NCBI GenBank assembly: GCA_903851415.1 | Contig: CAINOE010000017.1 | Span: 1-64,000 of the forward strand | Source: an uncultured Rhodopila sp. | GTDB taxonomy: Bacteria; Pseudomonadota; Alphaproteobacteria; Acetobacterales; Acetobacteraceae | Reading direction: 5' to 3' | DNA: 64,000 bases | Translations under genes and position numbers: made by a program | The notes under the pieces: model-generated | Seen by the model: the letters and a program-made list of their open reading frames with translations, nothing else | Databases searched by the model: none | Told to the model about the DNA's origin: nothing | Part shown: positions 31,601 to 42,188 of the stretch, piece after piece | Numbering within the stretch: the first letter of the stretch is position 1 | Layout of the letters: each line of letters begins with the position of its first letter

Positions 31601-32642
31601 CACGGTCGAAGCCGGTTTCCCGCCGCCCGAGGGTCGCCGCGAGATCCAGCCGGAACCCGTCCAACCCGCCGTAAACCGCCCAGGCCCGCAGCGCATCCGT
31701 GCTCAGGCGCACCGCGATCGCGTGGTCCATCGCCAGGATGTTGCCGCAGCCGGCATCGTTGACATAGCCCGAACGGTCTTTCGCCAGACGGTAGTAGCCG
31801 GCGTTGTCGAGGCCGCGCATCGACAGGGTAGGACCCCACTCGTCGCTTTCTCCGGTGTGGTTCAGCACCACGTCCAGGATCACGCTGATGCCGGCTTCAT
31901 GCAGCGCATCGACGGCGGCGCGGATTTCCGCCCAGCCTCCCGGCGCCAGCCTCGGGTCGGGCGCGAGGAACGCCATGGGGTTGTAGCCCCAGTAGTTGGT
32001 CAGGTTCAGCCGCGGCAGATGGCGCTCATCGATCCAGGCGGCGCTCGGCATCAGCTCGACGGTGGTGATGCCGAGGCGCGTCAGGTGGCGGATCGCCGCC
32101 GGGTGGCCGAGTCCGGCGAAGGTGCCGCGGAGCTCCGGCGGGATGTCCGGATGGGTCTTGGTGAAGCCGCGGACATGCAGCTCATAGATCACCTGACGGT
32201 CCCAGTCGAAGCCGGGGCGGTTGAGGACGGGCAGAGCGGGCGGCGTGCCGATGATCGCCTTCGGCATCAGCGCGGCGGTGTCCTCCGGCCGCGGCGCCTC
32301 GTGGTCGAACAGCTCGGCATGCAGCCTGAACGGGCGGTCGATCGCGGTCGCCCAGGGGTCGATCAGCAGCTTGGCGGGGTTGAAGCGGTGCCCGTTGGCG
32401 GGGTCGAACGGGCCATAGGCGCGCAGGCCGTACCGGGTGCCCGCCGCCACGCCCTGGATATGGCCGTGGAATACCGGACCGGTACGGGCGGGCAGCCGGA
32501 TGCGGGCGGTTTCACGGTCCTCCGCGTCGAACAGGCAGAGCGCGACCGCATCGGCGTCGGGCGCATGCACCGCGGCGTTGACGCCGTCACCCGCGACGAT
32601 GACCCCCGGGGTCTCCGGCGAACCGGCGCTGGCGGACGTCAT
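28620..32642 (-). CDS. GlgX-MalQ fusion: glycogen debranching enzyme plus 4-alpha-glucanotransferase
   Basis: 1340 residues. Residues 1-680 are a GH13 isoamylase/GlgX: carbohydrate-binding N-terminus, YELHVRGFTKTHPD, nucleophile in DGFRLDLAATLG, acid in MIAEPWDIGPGGYQLG, and TAHDGFTLADLV. Residues 690-1340 are a GH77 amylomaltase: LYSLRSNGDQGIGDF, ASPYHPSDRRF, nucleophile region LRIDHVMGLRRLF, acid in VVGEDLGTVP, and STHDLPTLVGWW. The first half cleaves alpha-1,6 branches; the second redistributes the released malto-oligosaccharides. Fusion would channel limit-dextrin products. ATG 32642 overlaps the glgA stop (ATGA). All catalytic acids appear present in both halves. Confidence 0.93.
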   Translation of the reverse strand: MTSASAGSPETPGVIVAGDGVNAAVHAPDADAVALCLFDAEDRETARIRLPARTGPVFHGHIQGVAAGTRYGLRAYGPFDPANGHRFNPAKLLIDPWATAIDRPFRLHAELFDHEAPRPEDTAALMPKAIIGTPPALPVLNRPGFDWDRQVIYELHVRGFTKTHPDIPPELRGTFAGLGHPAAIRHLTRLGITTVELMPSAAWIDERHLPRLNLTNYWGYNPMAFLAPDPRLAPGGWAEIRAAVDALHEAGISVILDVVLNHTGESDEWGPTLSMRGLDNAGYYRLAKDRSGYVNDAGCGNILAMDHAIAVRLSTDALRAWAVYGGLDGFRLDLAATLGRRETGFDRDAPFLVAVDQDPVLSRCAMIAEPWDIGPGGYQLGAFPARWGEWNDKYRDTVRRFWRGDAGQLGDFTTRFAGSGDIFGSGHRPVTRSINYITAHDGFTLADLVAYNSKHNAANGEDNRDGSNDNQSWNNGVEGPSDDPAIRAKRASDVRALLATLLLSRGTPMLSMGDEAGRSQHGNNNAYAQDNAGSWMDWSAADESLIDFTAGLIALRHTLAPLFGGSELRGRTTDDSAVPDVTWFSPEGHPLTEADWRREGNRTLVADLYAGGVRAALVFHADAAAAGIVLPPTRPGHRWRRVMDSAGTEATDSLVLPGRSVTVFQEGASSDHASAGESVPDAELDRLADLAGIDPIWWDVGGGFHKVGADTKRVLLAAMRLPADTRSNLADSLNRLLHERDAPLPPVVIGRADEGIKIKLGAPRPAWITLLREDGSRERFPAVDGVVVLPPQPLGRHRLLNEDRPERFSHLTVAPHGCYLPPALLAGERRFGIAAHLYSLRSNGDQGIGDFTTLRRLSAEAARNGASLIGLNPLHALFPHNRDRASPYHPSDRRFIDPIYIDVSGFKGGAGLPAQPGPVDYPAVWQRKVAVLRAAFTPAALDTIPDGLRRFATFETIADVLGTSDWQAWPEELRHPTDPGVAAFAAQHGGAIAFHAFIQTLADDQLAAAAAAARRDGLSIGFYRDLAVGAAPDGAEAWSAQDTLMHGVSVGAPPDPFAAAGQVWCLPPPDPVAMRRDGYASFNELLVANMRHAGALRIDHVMGLRRLFVVPDGAGAIDGAYVTYPLDDLLAQVALQSQRARCLVVGEDLGTVPEGMSAALAANNILSYSVLWFQRRDGRLRPPPEWRPLAAACVSTHDLPTLVGWWNGADIDEKQALGLTDGAAADHARAERGAEKSALVVQLQDEGLLEEADIDIRQPLPEAVAKAVHAFVAATPALLTLVQADDLAGEAEAVNLPGTDRERPNWRRRLDIDVETLCRTPLAQAILSALHGRSAVEGEA

Positions 32643-34087
32643 GTCCGTTCAGCCAGGATGGCGTTGTAGAGCGCGGCGTAATGGGTGGCGGGATTGCGCC
32701 AGGACACGTCGGCGGCCATCGCGTTGCGCTGCATCCGCTGCCACACCGGCTGGTTCCGCCACAGGGTGGTCAGGCGGCGCAGCGCGTCCTCCAGCCCCTC
32801 CGGCGTTGCCGGGGAGAACTGGATGCCGGTGGCCACGCCCGCGGTCAGCGCCGCCTCGTTGGCGTCGATCACGGTATCGGCCAGGCCGCCGACGCGCGAC
32901 ACCACCGGGATGCTGCCGTAGCGCAGCGCGCTGAGCTGGGTGAGGCCGCACGGCTCGAAGCGCGAGGGCACGAGCAACGCGTCGCTGCCGGCCTGGATCA
33001 GGTGGGCGACCTGTTCGTTGTAGCCGATGACGCAGCCGATGGAGCCGGGATTGCGCGCCGCCGCCTCGATAAAGGAAAACTCCAGCTCCCGCTCGCCCGA
33101 TCCCAGCAGGGCGATCTGCACGCCGTCCCGGATCAGGGCGGGGAGATGCTCGAGCAGCATGTCCAGCCCTTTCTGCTCGGTCAGGCGGCTGACCACGCCG
33201 ATGACCAGGGCGGCCGGGGATTCTTTCAGGCCGAGCCGCTGCTGCAGGGCGGTCTTGTTGCCGGCGCGCTGGGCGATCCGCGCGCGCGAGAACTTGTGCG
33301 GGATCAGCTCGTCGGTCGCCGGGTTCCAGACCGCTTCGTCGATGCCATTCAGGATGCCGGTGAGGCTGCCGGCGCGGGACTGGATCACGCCTTCCAACCC
33401 CATGCCGTACTCCTCCGTCGCGATTTCCCGCGCATAAGTCGGCGACACCGTCGTCAGCGCATCGGCGAAGCACAGACCGCCTTTGAGGTAGCTGACGTCG
33501 TGGTGGTACTCCAGGCCGTCGAAACCGAACGCCGAACCGGGCAGGCCGAGGCGGGGAAACAACGAGGCGGCGAAACGGCCCTGGAACGCCAGGTTGTGGA
33601 TGGTCAGGACGGTGCCGGGGCGCGGGCCGTTGTGGTAGTTCAGGTAGACCGGCGCCATCGCGGCCTGCCAGTCATGCGCGTGGACGATGTCGAAGCTCAG
33701 GCCGGGAATGAGCCCGTTGCCGATGGCAGCACCGGCGGCGCCCAGAGCGGCGAAGCGGATGCCGTTGTCATGCCACTCCCGCCCGTCGGGACCGTTGTAA
33801 GGATTGCCCGGCCGGGCGAACAGATGCGGGGCGTCGAGCACCAGCAGATCGAGCGAGGCGGCGTTTCCCCGGATGATATAGGCGTGGCCGCCGAACATGT
33901 CGGGGAAATGCCAGACTTCTCCGGCGCTTTTGAGGCCCTGCAGGACGGCCGGGTAGCCGGGCACCAGGGTGGTGGTCTCCACTCCGGCCGCGTTGAGCGC
34001 CAGCGGCAGCGCGCCGGCGACGTCGGCGAGGCCGCCGGTCTTGATCAGCGGATAGATTTCGGACGCGACGGCCAGAACGCGGCTCAT
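32639..34087 (-). CDS. glgA: Glycogen synthase GlgA
   Basis: 482 residues, standard for ADP-glucose-dependent GT5 synthase. The N-terminal KTGGLADVAGALP loop binds ADP-glucose; later come HAHDWQAA, the C-terminal EPCGLTQLSALRYG with the catalytic-region glutamate, and VVSRVGGLADTV. It extends alpha-1,4-glucan chains. ATG 34087 gives the usual MSRVLAVASEIYPL beginning; the upstream extension is not conserved. Its stop overlaps the glgX-malQ start, so synthesis and debranching enzymes are co-translated. A 278-bp gap with a tandem repeat separates it from glgC, so an internal promoter is possible. Confidence 0.95.
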   Translation of the reverse strand: MSRVLAVASEIYPLIKTGGLADVAGALPLALNAAGVETTTLVPGYPAVLQGLKSAGEVWHFPDMFGGHAYIIRGNAASLDLLVLDAPHLFARPGNPYNGPDGREWHDNGIRFAALGAAGAAIGNGLIPGLSFDIVHAHDWQAAMAPVYLNYHNGPRPGTVLTIHNLAFQGRFAASLFPRLGLPGSAFGFDGLEYHHDVSYLKGGLCFADALTTVSPTYAREIATEEYGMGLEGVIQSRAGSLTGILNGIDEAVWNPATDELIPHKFSRARIAQRAGNKTALQQRLGLKESPAALVIGVVSRLTEQKGLDMLLEHLPALIRDGVQIALLGSGERELEFSFIEAAARNPGSIGCVIGYNEQVAHLIQAGSDALLVPSRFEPCGLTQLSALRYGSIPVVSRVGGLADTVIDANEAALTAGVATGIQFSPATPEGLEDALRRLTTLWRNQPVWQRMQRNAMAADVSWRNPATHYAALYNAILAERT

Positions 34088-34182
34088 TTTATACGCCTGA
34101 CGCAAAGGAGTGGTTGGGGCCCGGGCTTTGAGCACGTAGCCGGAGCGACGGCCGCTGACTTACCGTGCCATGGCCCGGCGAG

Positions 34183-34254
34183 GTGTTTGTGCCGTGGCCG
34201 GGCTTGGTGTTTGTGTCATGGCCGGGCTTGGTGTTTGTGCCGTGGCCGGGCTTG
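34183..34254 (-). repeat. Three 24-bp tandem units upstream of glgA
   Basis: Units at 34183, 34207 and 34231 are identical except for two positions in the middle copy. Each has GTGTTTGTG followed by a CATGGCCGGG/CGTGGCCGGG-type segment that resembles the arm of the genome's palindromic repeats. A partial unit precedes them at 34165. They lie about 96 bp upstream of the glgA ATG, in the probable leader or promoter of glgA-glgX-malQ. This is a slippage-prone array. Confidence 0.75.
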
Positions 34255-34365
34255 GCACAATGTAACCGGCCCTGACGCCAGGCGGTAAGGCCTGCTCGCC
34301 CAAACGGCTCCGGGCGCACCCGTGGCTTTCCTGCATCATGTCAGCCATCGGGTCCGGATCAGCCC

Positions 34366-35631
34366 TTAATTCGTCAGCCGATCGAGCATCGGCTGCGTGA
34401 TCAGGCAGATGCCCCGCTCGGTCCGGCGGAAGCGCTTGGCGTCCTCCTCCGGGTCCTCGCCCACCACCAGGCCGGGCGGAATCCGCACGCCCTTTTCGAC
34501 GATCACGTTGCGCAGCCTGGCACCCCGGCCGATATCGGCCTCCGGCAGCACCACCGCCTGCTCCACCCGCGCATACGAATGCACATGCACCCCGGTGAAC
34601 AGCAGCGACTGGCGCAGGAACGACCCCGAGACGATGCAGCCGCCCGACACCAGCGACGAAATCGCCTCGCCCCGGCGGCCGATTTCCTCATGCACGAACT
34701 TCGCCGGCGGCGTGATCTCCGCATACGTCCAAATCGGCCAGTCGCGATCATACAGATCGAGCGCAGGGATGATCGCCGTCAGGTCGATATTGGCTTCCCA
34801 ATACGCATCCAGCGTGCCGACATCGCGCCAGTAGGCTTCCCGCTCCGCGCCCGAGGTGACGCAGGAGTTGGTGAACCGGTGCGCGACGGCTTTGCCGTGC
34901 TTGACCAGGTACGGCAGGATGTCGTGGCCGAAATCGCGGCTGGAGCCGGATTCCGCCGCGTCGCGGTGCAACTGCTCGATCAGGAAGCTGGTCTTGAAGA
35001 CGTAGATGCCCATGCTCGCCAGCGCGAGGTCCGGCTGGCCGGGAATCGACGGCGGATCTTTCGGCTTTTCCACAAAGGCGATGACCCGATCGGCCTGATC
35101 GACATGCATGACGCCAAAGCCGACCGCCTCCATGCGGGGCACTTCGATGCAGCCGACGGTGACGTCGGCTTCCTGCTCGACATGCTGCAGGAGCATGCCG
35201 GCGTAATCCATCTTGTAGACGTGGTCGCCGGCCAGGATGACGATGTATTCAGGGTTGTAGCCCTCGATGATGTCGATGTTCTGGTACAGCGCGTCGGCCG
35301 TCCCGGCGTACCAGGTATCGCCGGAACGCTGCGACGCGGGCAGGATGTCGAAGCCCTCGTTCCGCTCCGGGCGGAAGAAGTTCCAGCCGCGCTGCAGATG
35401 CCGGATCAGGCTGTGCGCCTTGTACTGGGTGGCGACACCGATGCGGCGGATGCCGGAGTTCAAGGCGTTGGACAGGGCAAAATCGATGATGCGGGTCTTG
35501 CCGCCGAAATAGACGGCGGGTTTCGCGCGCGTGTCGGTCAGTTCCAACAGCCGCGAGCCCCGCCCGCCGGCGAGGACATAAGCCATCGCATCACGGACGA
35601 TGGGCGCGTGTAATCCGGGACGCTGAACCAT
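34366..35631 (-). CDS. glgC: Glucose-1-phosphate adenylyltransferase GlgC
   Basis: 421 residues. [16 protein letters not shown] is the nucleotidyltransferase loop; [40 protein letters not shown] and EKP in FVEKPKDPP follow in the family order. The C-terminal third is a left-handed beta-helix that usually carries allosteric sites. It makes ADP-glucose, the committed precursor for GlgA. AGGAG lies 14 bases upstream of ATG 35631. It stands between glgP and glgA on the minus strand. Confidence 0.96.
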   Translation of the reverse strand: MVQRPGLHAPIVRDAMAYVLAGGRGSRLLELTDTRAKPAVYFGGKTRIIDFALSNALNSGIRRIGVATQYKAHSLIRHLQRGWNFFRPERNEGFDILPASQRSGDTWYAGTADALYQNIDIIEGYNPEYIVILAGDHVYKMDYAGMLLQHVEQEADVTVGCIEVPRMEAVGFGVMHVDQADRVIAFVEKPKDPPSIPGQPDLALASMGIYVFKTSFLIEQLHRDAAESGSSRDFGHDILPYLVKHGKAVAHRFTNSCVTSGAEREAYWRDVGTLDAYWEANIDLTAIIPALDLYDRDWPIWTYAEITPPAKFVHEEIGRRGEAISSLVSGGCIVSGSFLRQSLLFTGVHVHSYARVEQAVVLPEADIGRGARLRNVIVEKGVRIPPGLVVGEDPEEDAKRFRRTERGICLITQPMLDRLTN

Positions 35632-35721
35632 GAACGCTTTCTCCTGATCGGGTTGGTAGCTTGATAACGCCCAATCACAAGAACGTCACGGCCAGCCCCC
35701 ATGCAAAGCCGTGTTACCATT

Positions 35722-38232
<2,511 letters not shown>

Positions 38233-38406
38233 TTTTCTTCACCTTTTTGCGATCCCTGTCCGCCTAACAAGAGCATGGTTGGACGCTCGGCTTCAACCGT
38301 TTGCGCGACATGACATCATGTTTCGGGCGGCCAGAGAGGGTTGTTCAAACATTTCCCACGGGGATGTGACGAATTTGCAGGCAATGCCCGGTTTCGTAGC
38401 ACTTCA

Positions 38407-38841
38407 TTACGGATTCTTGCCGGAAATCAGTGCCGGCTTTTCGGGCATGCGGTCGAATAACGTCAGGATGTGGCTGCTCGGAGGCCATACTCGCATGATC
38501 TCCGCCCGCCAGACAACCGCGGAAATGCCGCCCGACGCCAGCAATAGAAACGTCACCAGCCAGGCTGCCAGCAGGACGGGCGAACGCGGCGGCCGCGACG
38601 GTTCGGCTGCCAGCCGCTCCATGGCGGTCAGGAACGGCGCCGGCGGCGCGGCCGGTTCGGCCCCGGCTGTCGCCAGGGGGATTGCGGCTGGCGGTTCCGC
38701 GGGCGGCGGCGGTTCGGGTTCGGCCTCCGGCGCGGGCTTCCACTCGGCGCCGCAGGCCGAGCACCGGACCGAGCGGCCCGGCTTGAGGCGCGCGGCCGGG
38801 ACTTCGTAGGTGGCGGCACAGCTTGGGCAGGCAATCTGCAT
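38407..38841 (-). CDS. Zinc-ribbon membrane protein (MJ0042-type N-terminus)
   Basis: 144 residues. The N-terminal MQIACPSCAATYEVP with a second VRCSACGAEW forms a two-CxxC zinc ribbon. A proline/alanine/glutamate-rich linker leads to one transmembrane helix (VLLAAWLVTFLLLASGG) about 50 residues before the end, then a short periplasmic tail. Alphaproteobacterial proteins of this design commonly stand beside ftsE, but their role is unknown. It is divergent from ftsE with 110 bp between the two start codons. ATG 38841 puts the first cysteine at residue 5, normal for the ribbon. Confidence 0.8.
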   Translation of the reverse strand: MQIACPSCAATYEVPAARLKPGRSVRCSACGAEWKPAPEAEPEPPPPAEPPAAIPLATAGAEPAAPPAPFLTAMERLAAEPSRPPRSPVLLAAWLVTFLLLASGGISAVVWRAEIMRVWPPSSHILTLFDRMPEKPALISGKNP

Positions 38842-38951
38842 GGAAACCCGGTATGATGCCCCCCGGATCATAACGGGGATGCATCCCGATGTCGCAAAAG
38901 AGTTATGACGATCAACGCGAAATGGCGAGACTCGGCGGCATCGGGTAAACC

Positions 38952-39656
38952 GTGCCGATGCTGAGATTCGAAACGGTCGGATTGCGCTACGGCCATAGCG
39001 GCACGGGGCCGGGCGGCGCCCCCGGGCCCGAGGTGCTGCACGACATCACCTTCCGGCTGGAGGCCGGGGCGTTCCGCTGGCTGCTCGGGCCGTCCGGTGC
39101 CGGCAAGACCAGCCTGCTGCGCCTGATGTACCTCGCGGTGCGGCCGTCTCGCGGGCGGCTGAGCCTGCTCGGCACCGACGTGGCGACTGCGCCGCGCCGC
39201 ATGCTGCCGGTGCTGCGGCGGCGCATCGGCGTGGTGTTCCAGGATTTCCGCCTGCTGCCGCATCTGTCAGCGTTCGACAACGTCGCCCTGCCGCTGCGCA
39301 TCGCCGGCCGCCCCGAGGGCCAGGTCCGCGCCGACGTCACCGAACTGATGCGCTGGGTCGGCCTGTTCCGCTATCTGGAGGCGCGGCCGGCGGCCCTATC
39401 GGGCGGCGAGCAGCAGCGCGTCGCCATCGCCCGCGCGGTGATCACCCGTCCCGCCCTGCTGCTGGCGGACGAGCCGACGGGCAATCTCGATGACGGCCAG
39501 GCCGAACGGCTGATGCAGCTCTTCAAGGAGCTGAACCGCATCGGCACCACCGTCATCGTCGCGACCCACAACGAGTCCCTGGTGGCGCGGCATCCGGCGC
39601 CGGCCCTGCGCATCGCCGCCGGGCGGCTCGCCGGCGGCGACAGGGACGCGGCATGA
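38952..39656 (+). CDS. ftsE: Cell division ATP-binding protein FtsE
   Basis: 234 residues. Walker A is GPSGAGKTSLL, the Q-loop lies in VVFQDFRLLP, the signature is LSGGEQQRVAIA, Walker B is LLLADEPTGNLD, and the switch histidine is VATHNES. This set with the following FtsX identifies FtsE, which with FtsX controls septal cell-wall hydrolases. GTG 38952 has an in-frame ATG at 38958; either is possible. The stop overlaps the ftsX ATG by ATGA. Confidence 0.93.
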   Translation: MPMLRFETVGLRYGHSGTGPGGAPGPEVLHDITFRLEAGAFRWLLGPSGAGKTSLLRLMYLAVRPSRGRLSLLGTDVATAPRRMLPVLRRRIGVVFQDFRLLPHLSAFDNVALPLRIAGRPEGQVRADVTELMRWVGLFRYLEARPAALSGGEQQRVAIARAVITRPALLLADEPTGNLDDGQAERLMQLFKELNRIGTTVIVATHNESLVARHPAPALRIAAGRLAGGDRDAA

Positions 39657-40585
39657 GCTCGCTGCGGCCCTCGCGCTTCGATGAGCTCGGCCTGCGGCGG
39701 GCGATGTCGGACCGCATGCTGCCGCTGCTGGTGGCGGCGATGGCGTTCCTTGCCGCCCTGGCGATGGCCGGCTGGTTCGGTTCGGCGGCGCTGGCGCGGC
39801 ATTGGCAGGAAGGCGCGGGCGCGGCGCTGACGGTGCAGGTGCCGCACCCGGACGATCCGGCGGCTCAAGCAGACGGGCGGAGGGGGGGCACGCGGCTCGC
39901 CGCCGTGCTGGCGCTGCTGGCCGGGACGCCCGGCGTGGCCTCGGCGCACGCGCTGTCCGAGCAGGAACTGGCTGATTTGCTGAAGCCGTGGCTCGGCGCG
40001 GGAGCGGCGCGCGCGGCGGTTCCCATCCCGGCGGTGATCGCGGTGCACCTGACCGATGCCGCGACCAATCTTGATCCGCTGACCGGCCGCGTCTCGGCGG
40101 CGGCACCCGGCACGATGGTTGAAGACCATGGGGTCTGGATCCGCCGCCTGTCGGTGCTGGCGCGCAGCCTGCAGGCCTGCGCCGCCCTGGCGCTTCTGCT
40201 GGTCGCCGGGGTCGCGGCGGCGGTCATTGCCGTGGCGACCCGGGCGGGCCTGGCGGCGCGGCGCGAGGCGATCGAGATCGTCTACGGCCTCGGTGCCACC
40301 GACGGCTACATCGCCGGCCGCTTTGCGGCGCGCGCCACGCTGCTGGCCGCGGCCGGCGCGGCGCTCGGTGCGCTGGCGGCGTTGCCGGTTTTGCTGACCC
40401 TGGCGCAGATGGCCGCTCCGTTCGCCGGACAGCCGAGCGACAGTGGCAACCCGCTGCTGGACACGCTGGCGACGTTGCCGCCACCGCTTTGGTTCGCCCT
40501 GCCATGCCTGCCCGCCAGCGCTGCCGCCATCGGCTTCCTCACCGCGCAGAGCGCCGTCCGGCGCTGGCTGAGGCGGCTGCCATGA
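39653..40585 (+). CDS. ftsX: Cell division protein FtsX
   Basis: 310 residues with four hydrophobic helices: one near residues 24-40, then three in the C-terminal half (about 185-205, 225-250 and 275-300), the FtsX/ABC permease pattern with a large periplasmic loop between helices 1 and 2. It is the membrane partner of FtsE. Coupling to ftsE and to the next gene by ATGA overlaps shows a single operon. The loop is alanine-rich and weakly conserved, as usual in alphaproteobacteria. Confidence 0.9.
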   Translation: MSSLRPSRFDELGLRRAMSDRMLPLLVAAMAFLAALAMAGWFGSAALARHWQEGAGAALTVQVPHPDDPAAQADGRRGGTRLAAVLALLAGTPGVASAHALSEQELADLLKPWLGAGAARAAVPIPAVIAVHLTDAATNLDPLTGRVSAAAPGTMVEDHGVWIRRLSVLARSLQACAALALLLVAGVAAAVIAVATRAGLAARREAIEIVYGLGATDGYIAGRFAARATLLAAAGAALGALAALPVLLTLAQMAAPFAGQPSDSGNPLLDTLATLPPPLWFALPCLPASAAAIGFLTAQSAVRRWLRRLP

Positions 40586-41217
40586 CCCGGACCCGCGCCG
40601 CATCGGGCTGGCTGGCCGCCCTGGCCGTCGCGGCGGCCGTGGCCTGGGGCGCGGGGTTCTTCTGGTTCGTGCAGATCGCCGCGCGCCGCGCCGAACCGCC
40701 GCCGCCGCATGCCGACGGGATCGTCGCCCTGACCGGCGGCGCCGGACGCGTCGAACTCGCCCTCCACCTCCTCTCCGAAAACCACGCCGATCGGCTGTTG
40801 CTGAGCGGGATTGGCGGGGGGACGGAGCTGACGACGCTGGGGCGGCGGGCCGGAGTCGATACCCCGGCCCTGGCGGCGCGCATCACGCTGGGGCGCGACG
40901 CCGCCTCGACCCGCGGCAACGCGGCGGAGACGGCGGCCTGGGCGGCGCAGAACCGCATCGGCTCATTGATCGTCGTGACCGCTTCCTGGCACATGCCGCG
41001 CGCCATGGCCGAACTGCGCCGGGCGCTGCCGGATGTCCGCCTGTTTCCCATGCCGGTGCAGCCGCAGCCCGGCGCCGAGGCGGATCATGCGCCGGGGGTA
41101 AAGCTGGAGATCCAGGAATTCACCAAATTTCTGCTGGCCGTTTCCGGCCTTTCGGCGTGGCTGCCGCATCGCGAGGCGCCGGCTGCGCCGCATCCGGGAT
41201 CGGGTTCCGAAGCATGA
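40582..41217 (+). CDS. YdcF/ElyC (DUF218) family protein
   Basis: 211 residues. An N-terminal membrane anchor (about residues 9-28) precedes a DUF218 domain: DGIVALTGGAGRVE, then RLLLSGIGGG, A-S-T-R-G-N-A-x-E-T, and IVVTASWHMPRAM. The family is linked to cell-envelope metabolism, but its reaction is not established. It overlaps ftsX and plsC by ATGA at both ends. The ftsE-ftsX-ydcF-plsC order recurs in alphaproteobacteria and supports an envelope role. Confidence 0.88.
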   Translation: MTRTRAASGWLAALAVAAAVAWGAGFFWFVQIAARRAEPPPPHADGIVALTGGAGRVELALHLLSENHADRLLLSGIGGGTELTTLGRRAGVDTPALAARITLGRDAASTRGNAAETAAWAAQNRIGSLIVVTASWHMPRAMAELRRALPDVRLFPMPVQPQPGAEADHAPGVKLEIQEFTKFLLAVSGLSAWLPHREAPAAPHPGSGSEA

Positions 41218-41927
41218 TCATGCTGCGCTCCGCGCTGTTCAACGCGGCGTTCTTCGCGACGACCTTTCTGTACACTCTTGCGGCGACGGTCGTGCGCCTG
41301 ATCAGCCCTCGGCACGTCATGGGCATGGCCGTGGCGTGGGCGCATACGCTGGTGTTTGCGGTCAGGATCATCTGCGGCATCCGCCTGGAGGTGACCGGGC
41401 TGGACCGCATTCCGCCGGGCGCGGCGCTGATCTCCTCGCGTCACCAGTCGGCGTTCGACACGTTCGTCTGGCTGACCTTGGTGCCGCAATGCTGCTATGT
41501 CCTGAAACAGGAGCTGATGCGCGTGCCGTTGTTCGGCAGCCTGATCGCGGCGGCCGGGATGATCCCGATCGACCGCGATGCCGGCACGGCGGCGATACGC
41601 ATCCTGCTGCGGGAGGCGGACCGCGCCGTGCGGGAGGGGATGCAGATCGTGATCTTCCCGGAAGGCACGCGCAGCGAGCCGGGCAAGCCGGAGCCGGTGC
41701 AGCCCGGGATTCTGGCGCTGGCTTCCCGCACCGGCCTGCCGATCATCCCGGTGTCGACCGACTCGGGGCTGTGCTGGGGCCGCCGCGCGTTCCGCAAACG
41801 GCCCGGCACCATCCATATCGCGATAGGAGAGCCCATCCCGCCCGCGGCCGATCGGCGGTCTTTGGCGCAGGCTCTGGAGCGCGGGATGGGCGCGCTGGAT
41901 GGCAGCCGGGAGATCGATACGGCATGA
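41214..41927 (+). CDS. plsC: 1-acyl-sn-glycerol-3-phosphate acyltransferase PlsC
   Basis: 237 residues. The catalytic HX4D is SRHQSAFDTF, and the substrate-binding motif is FPEGTRSEPG; MIPIDRDAG and LPIIPVSTDSG complete the four LPLAT motifs. A hydrophobic N-terminus anchors it to the inner membrane. It acylates lysophosphatidic acid to phosphatidic acid. ATG 41214 overlaps the previous stop (ATGA). It is the last gene in the ftsE operon before a gap containing a DnaA-box-like sequence. Confidence 0.92.
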   Translation: MIMLRSALFNAAFFATTFLYTLAATVVRLISPRHVMGMAVAWAHTLVFAVRIICGIRLEVTGLDRIPPGAALISSRHQSAFDTFVWLTLVPQCCYVLKQELMRVPLFGSLIAAAGMIPIDRDAGTAAIRILLREADRAVREGMQIVIFPEGTRSEPGKPEPVQPGILALASRTGLPIIPVSTDSGLCWGRRAFRKRPGTIHIAIGEPIPPAADRRSLAQALERGMGALDGSREIDTA

Positions 41928-41939
41928 TGGGTATAGACT

Positions 41940-41948
41940 TGTGGATAA
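41940..41948 (-). promoter_or_regulatory. Perfect DnaA-box sequence beside an AT-rich stretch
   Basis: TGTGGATAA (TTATCCACA on the minus strand) lies just after plsC, with TGTGGAGTG ten bases further on. From about 41985 to 42050 the sequence is markedly AT-rich for this genome. One consensus nonamer is expected by chance now and then, so an origin is not claimed; a DnaA-titration or regulatory site is possible. Confidence 0.3.
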
Positions 41949-42188
41949 CTCTGTGGAGTGATCCCTGGCCTGCCGCCGTGTTACATGAAGATTTTGCTAT
42001 AACACGTTGTTTTGGCTAGCGTAAGATGAGAATTCTTGCGATTTCAAAGGGCTGGCCTGCCCGGGGATGAAAAATGCGGAATTCGCCGGCGGATTGTGCG
42101 GAACGGAAAAATTGAGTTTGCTCTCGCTGCATTGCGAAGAAGACCGAGGCCGGATAGCCGGCAGTGACCGAGTTTTCCGGGTCGAGAC

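Noticed and set aside
31278..32669. 463-codon plus-strand open frame
   Set aside because: Antisense shadow of the GlgX half of the fusion gene.
34165..34254. Short tandem units considered as a CRISPR array
   Set aside because: Units are directly adjacent with no spacers, and no cas gene is present.
41928..42188. Possible replication origin
   Set aside because: Only one exact DnaA box and no origin-type gene neighbours; kept only as a low-confidence site.
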